Below are positions 60,730-64,000 of a DNA stretch of 64,000 nt, one piece after another; within the stretch, counting starts at the first letter, position 1, and each line of letters opens with the position of its first letter. The stretch comes from Wolbachia endosymbiont (group A) of Bibio marci (GTDB lineage: Bacteria > Pseudomonadota > Alphaproteobacteria > Rickettsiales > Anaplasmataceae). Under the pieces are notes generated by a model that saw nothing but the letters and a program-made list of their open reading frames with translations, was not told the DNA's origin and searched no databases. The stretch is from NCBI RefSeq assembly GCF_947251645.1, contig NZ_OX366364.1, forward strand, positions 930,001 to 994,000. Reading direction: 5' to 3'. The translations under genes were made by a program, and so were the position numbers.

Positions 60730-62506
60730 TTATACAATCTCCATTTCTCTTTTATCCGGCAAAAATCCACCAACTTGCGCATTCCATAGGGTCTTATACA
60801 TTCCGTTTTTATCAAGAAGTTCCTGATGCATGCCATCTTCCACAATCTTGCCTTGATCAAGAACCAAAATACGATCCATATGCAAAAGCGTAGATAGGCG
60901 GTGGGCTATTACTATTGTAGTTTTATCTTGCATTAACTCCCATAGAGATTCTTGAATATTACTTTCAGTCACAGAATCAAGTTGTGAAGTTGCTTCATCC
61001 AGAATTAATATAGGAGCATTTTTTAAAATAGCTCTTGCGATTGCAATACGCTGCCTCTGTCCTCCTGAAAGTTTTACACCTCTTTCTCCAACAAGTGACT
61101 CATAACCTTGGGGTAATTTTGAAATAAACTCATGAGCATGTGCTTTTTTTGCCGCTTCAATTACTTCATCATCGCTAGCATCTGTTTTTCCATAGCGAAT
61201 ATTCTCCATCAAAGTCCTATGAAAAAGCGATGGATCCTGCGGAATCATGCCAATATTTTTGTGTAAAGAATCCTGGGTTACATTGCGAATATCTTGCCCG
61301 TCAATTGAAATTTTTCCAGATTGTACGTCATAAAGCCTAAGAATCAGGTTTATAAATGTTGATTTACCAGCACCTGAATAACCAACGAGTCCTACTTTTT
61401 GACCAGATTCAATTGTTATGGATTTGTTTTCAAATATTGGTTCTGCATCTTTATAATGAAAATGAACTTTATCAAAACTCATTTTCCCCTTTTTAACGAC
61501 CAGATCTGCTACGTTTGGCTGATCTTGGATTTCAGGGATTGAAGTAATTGTTCTCAAAGCCTGAGTAATCTTTCCCCATGATTTAGAGAATTGTGAGAAG
61601 TCTTTGGCTATCATCCAAAGAAAATTAGCTATTGCTATATTAATAGTCATGACAAAAGCAAAATCTCCAGCAGTAATTAATTCTTGTTCTCTTCCTTTAA
61701 CTAAGAAATATAAATTAAGCATTTGCATGATTACAAATGAGAAACCATAGAAAGTGAAAATCCATGTATATACCCACTGAAGTTTTTGCTCTGCTTTAAC
61801 AGCTTCACTATGAGTGGATTGCAAAGATAATTTCTCCTGGTATTGGCTTGCAAATAACCTTACAGACATGATGTTTGAGAATATATCTACCATTTTACCA
61901 GTAATGCTTGAACCAAGCTCTGACCATACACCTGCAAGATGTGTTATCTTTTTTGCAAGAAACAAGGAAGACAAAACAAATAATGCCGACCAAGTTAACA
62001 TCAACAAGGCAAAGTAAATATTCACTTGCCATAAAAAATAAATCCCAATACCAAGCGCTAATGAGCGGCTTATGAACCTATCAACCGTAATTTGTACAAT
62101 ATCCGGAATATAATTTGTCAAATCATTAACCTTGTTGGCAAGGCTGCCGGAGAAGTTATTTTGGTAATAGCTATTATCCTGATTTAATAACATGGCAAGG
62201 CTTGATTCGGCAATATTTTTACGAAGATTGGGCAATCATTTTTATTTCAACGAAGTAGTTGTATAACCTGGCAATACACTCAAGTAAAAGTAATATTAGT
62301 ACATAGGATATGGCAGGATTTGCTATATCTTGAGAAGATTGTTTGTGGCTGATACGATCTATAATGACTTTTATTAAATATGGACTAAAGGAAACATCAA
62401 TAGCCCAGACTAATGCTGCTAATAACACTATAATAATGGGAAATGGGAATGGACGTAGCGTTTTCAGGATGAAGGATATGACTTGCTTTGTTGTTATGTC
62501 ATTCAT
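60730..62506 (-). pseudogene. ABC exporter (permease-ATPase fusion), frameshifted
   Basis: An MsbA-type half transporter in two frames. The upstream part (62506 to 62219, MNDITTKQVISFILKTLRPF) gives the first membrane helices and ends just after YNYFVEIKMI. The second part resumes with PNLRKNIAESSLAML and continues to 60730. Removing one base near 62230 would restore one frame of about 590 residues. The second part has the later helices, Walker A GYSGAGKSTFINLIL, the signature LSGGQRQRIAIARAIL and Walker B PILILDEATSQLD, all intact. A TTG start at 62235 could still express the second part, which would lack the first helices. Substrate not predictable. Confidence 0.88.
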
Positions 62507-62698
62507 ATTTTTTACTTATTCTATCTCCCAGTTTAATTCAAGTAGATGATAACAATCACATTATAATAGTCCTTTTCATGGAAACCTTTTTTGGTAGATT
62601 GCTTTCTAGAAAAACATTGGTCAAGGTGCCAACTGTGGTTTATAATAATATAAATCATGTCACAGTTAATTTGTGCTTATCAGAGCTGGAATAGAAGT

Positions 62699-63993
62699 AT
62701 GTTTTATTTTATAAATTTTTTGCCTATTTTACTGTTCCTATTTCTTTTTGTAGGGAGTGGTATATATTTTACTGTTCTTGGCGTGTCAAATGCTTTTTAT
62801 CAGTTATCTTCACTGGTAGCCATTGCTCCTGCCATAGCTCTGGGCTGGGTTTTATACAAGGGCAATACTGAAGAAAAAATGTATGCCTTTCTAGATGGGG
62901 TAAGAGATCGTAATATTATCACTATGTGCATCATTTTTTTACTTGCAGGTGCATTTAGTGAAGTAACTAAAGCAATCGGTAGTGCTGATGCCACAGTTAA
63001 TTTGGCTCTTTCATTTATACCAACACAATTTTTACTCATAGGATTATTTTTTGTAGCAGCTTTCATCTCCACTGCTATTGGTACATCAATGGGCACCATT
63101 GCAACAATTGCTCCTATTGCAGTTGAACTGACACAAGCTGGGATTTCTCCTTCCTTAGGAGTTGCAACTGTTGTAGGAGGAGCAATGTTTGGCGACAATT
63201 TATCTATATCTCTGATACTACAATTGCATCTGTGATGTCTCAAAAGGCTGATATAAAGAAAAAATTAAAACTGAATGCAAAAGTGGCACTAATTGCTTCT
63301 ATATTCACAATAATTATATTATTTTATAGCTCAAGCAATAGTGCTGCTATTGCAGTTAAGGAGTATTCTTTATTGCTTGTGGCTCCTTACATCATACTTA
63401 TATTGCTTGCAAACTTTGGAATCAATGTATTTACGGCATTGGTTTTAAGCATAACTTTTGCTGGAATTATTGGATTTATAAATAACAACAATTATGGTTT
63501 ATTGTTTTTAAGCCAAAACATCACCAAAGGGTTTATGAGTATGCATGAAATTATGCTACTGTCATTGATGGTTGGCGGACTTTCAGGACTGGTAGGTAAA
63601 AATTCTAAGGAGTTTTCAGATAAACTTTCATCTTGGGTTATGATACAACGTGGTGGACAAAAAACTGCGCAGTTATTTATTGCAAAAATAGTCAGTATAT
63701 CTGACATTTTACTTGCAAATAATACCATCGCTATAATTTTTAGCGGTGAAATTGCTAGAGATATTGCTAAGAAATATGAAATACCGCCTCACTATAGTGC
63801 AGCATGGCTAGGCATATTTTCTTGTGTATTTTAAGGATTAATACCGTATGGTGCTCAATTGCTTTTGGCTAGCACTATTGCTGGAGTTTCACCTTTGGCA
63901 GTCGTGCCACATGTATACTATTGCTATGTTTTAGGTATTATTGCAGTGTTATACATTGTATTGAACAAAATTGAGAAAAAAGATTGTGCTTAA
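62699..63993 (+). pseudogene. NhaC-family Na+/H+ antiporter, frameshifted and with a nonsense codon
   Basis: Reading begins MFYFINFLPILLFLFLFVGS at 62699 and gives membrane helices up to GGAMFGDNLSIS. A one-base loss near 63207 breaks the frame; the next frame continues the expected ISDTTIASVMSQKADIKKKL. A second lesion, TAA at 63832-63834, replaces an expected Gln codon (LGIFSCVF then stop then GLIPYGAQLLLAS), after which the frame is open to the true stop at 63991-63993. Rejoined, it would be about 430 residues, the family length. Such proteins exchange sodium and protons across the membrane. The gene is not functional as it stands. Confidence 0.88.
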
Positions 63994-64000
63994 CATACAA

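Overview
The window is AT-rich bacterial chromosome that I read as Wolbachia (Rickettsiales, Anaplasmataceae). The basis is the gene set and its Rickettsiales-like order (tRNA-Tyr, tRNA-Gly and tuf running straight into a complete S10/spc ribosomal operon that lacks rpmD), short palindromic repeats between genes and one inside a coding sequence, an IS903-type and a decayed IS630-type insertion sequence, and effector-like proteins next to housekeeping genes. I cannot assign a supergroup or strain from sequence alone.

Layout. 1-11.1 kb (minus strand): tRNA-Tyr, tRNA-Gly, tuf, rpsJ to rplO, and the start of secY, which leaves the window at the left edge. 11.2-22.8 kb is mixed: carA, glpX, ppdK and a phosphomannomutase/phosphoglucomutase on the minus strand (glpX, ppdK and the mutase fit gluconeogenesis from pyruvate), and on the plus strand a small membrane protein, an ankyrin-like protein with a membrane hairpin behind a near-consensus promoter, a coiled-coil protein cut by one in-frame amber codon, and the remains of an IS630 element. 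23.2-35.7 kb (minus): uvrC-glyS-glyQ, a multi-pass membrane protein, a packed nuoG-nuoH-hemB group, and a secreted intradiol-dioxygenase-like protein followed by a leucyl aminopeptidase with a very similar signal peptide. 35.7-50.1 kb: two inverted copies of a ~475-bp repeat bracket putA, acnA, secB (minus) and tim44-like, dnaQ, sco, gyrB and an intact IS903-like element (plus). 50.2-60.7 kb: lpd, murG, gshB, a BON lipoprotein, tRNA-Leu, and the tig-clpP-clpX-lon protein quality-control operon. 60.7-64.0 kb: two transporter genes, an ABC exporter and an NhaC-type antiporter, both broken by frameshifts or a nonsense codon.

How the genes work together. Most of the window is core metabolism and information processing: translation, Complex I, the TCA cycle (aconitase, lipoamide dehydrogenase), proline oxidation feeding the TCA cycle, haem synthesis, glutathione and lipid II synthesis, repair and proteolysis. 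The accessory layer has three parts: palindromic and IS repeats at the breaks between operons, probable host-interaction or secreted proteins (14.2, 20.0, 33.4 and 35.0 kb), and transporter pseudogenes. I found no CRISPR array, prophage or secretion-system cluster. The strongest leads are a palindromic element translated inside ppdK, a dioxygenase-like secreted protein that lacks iron ligands, the shared signal peptide beside it, and the inverted-repeat bracket.
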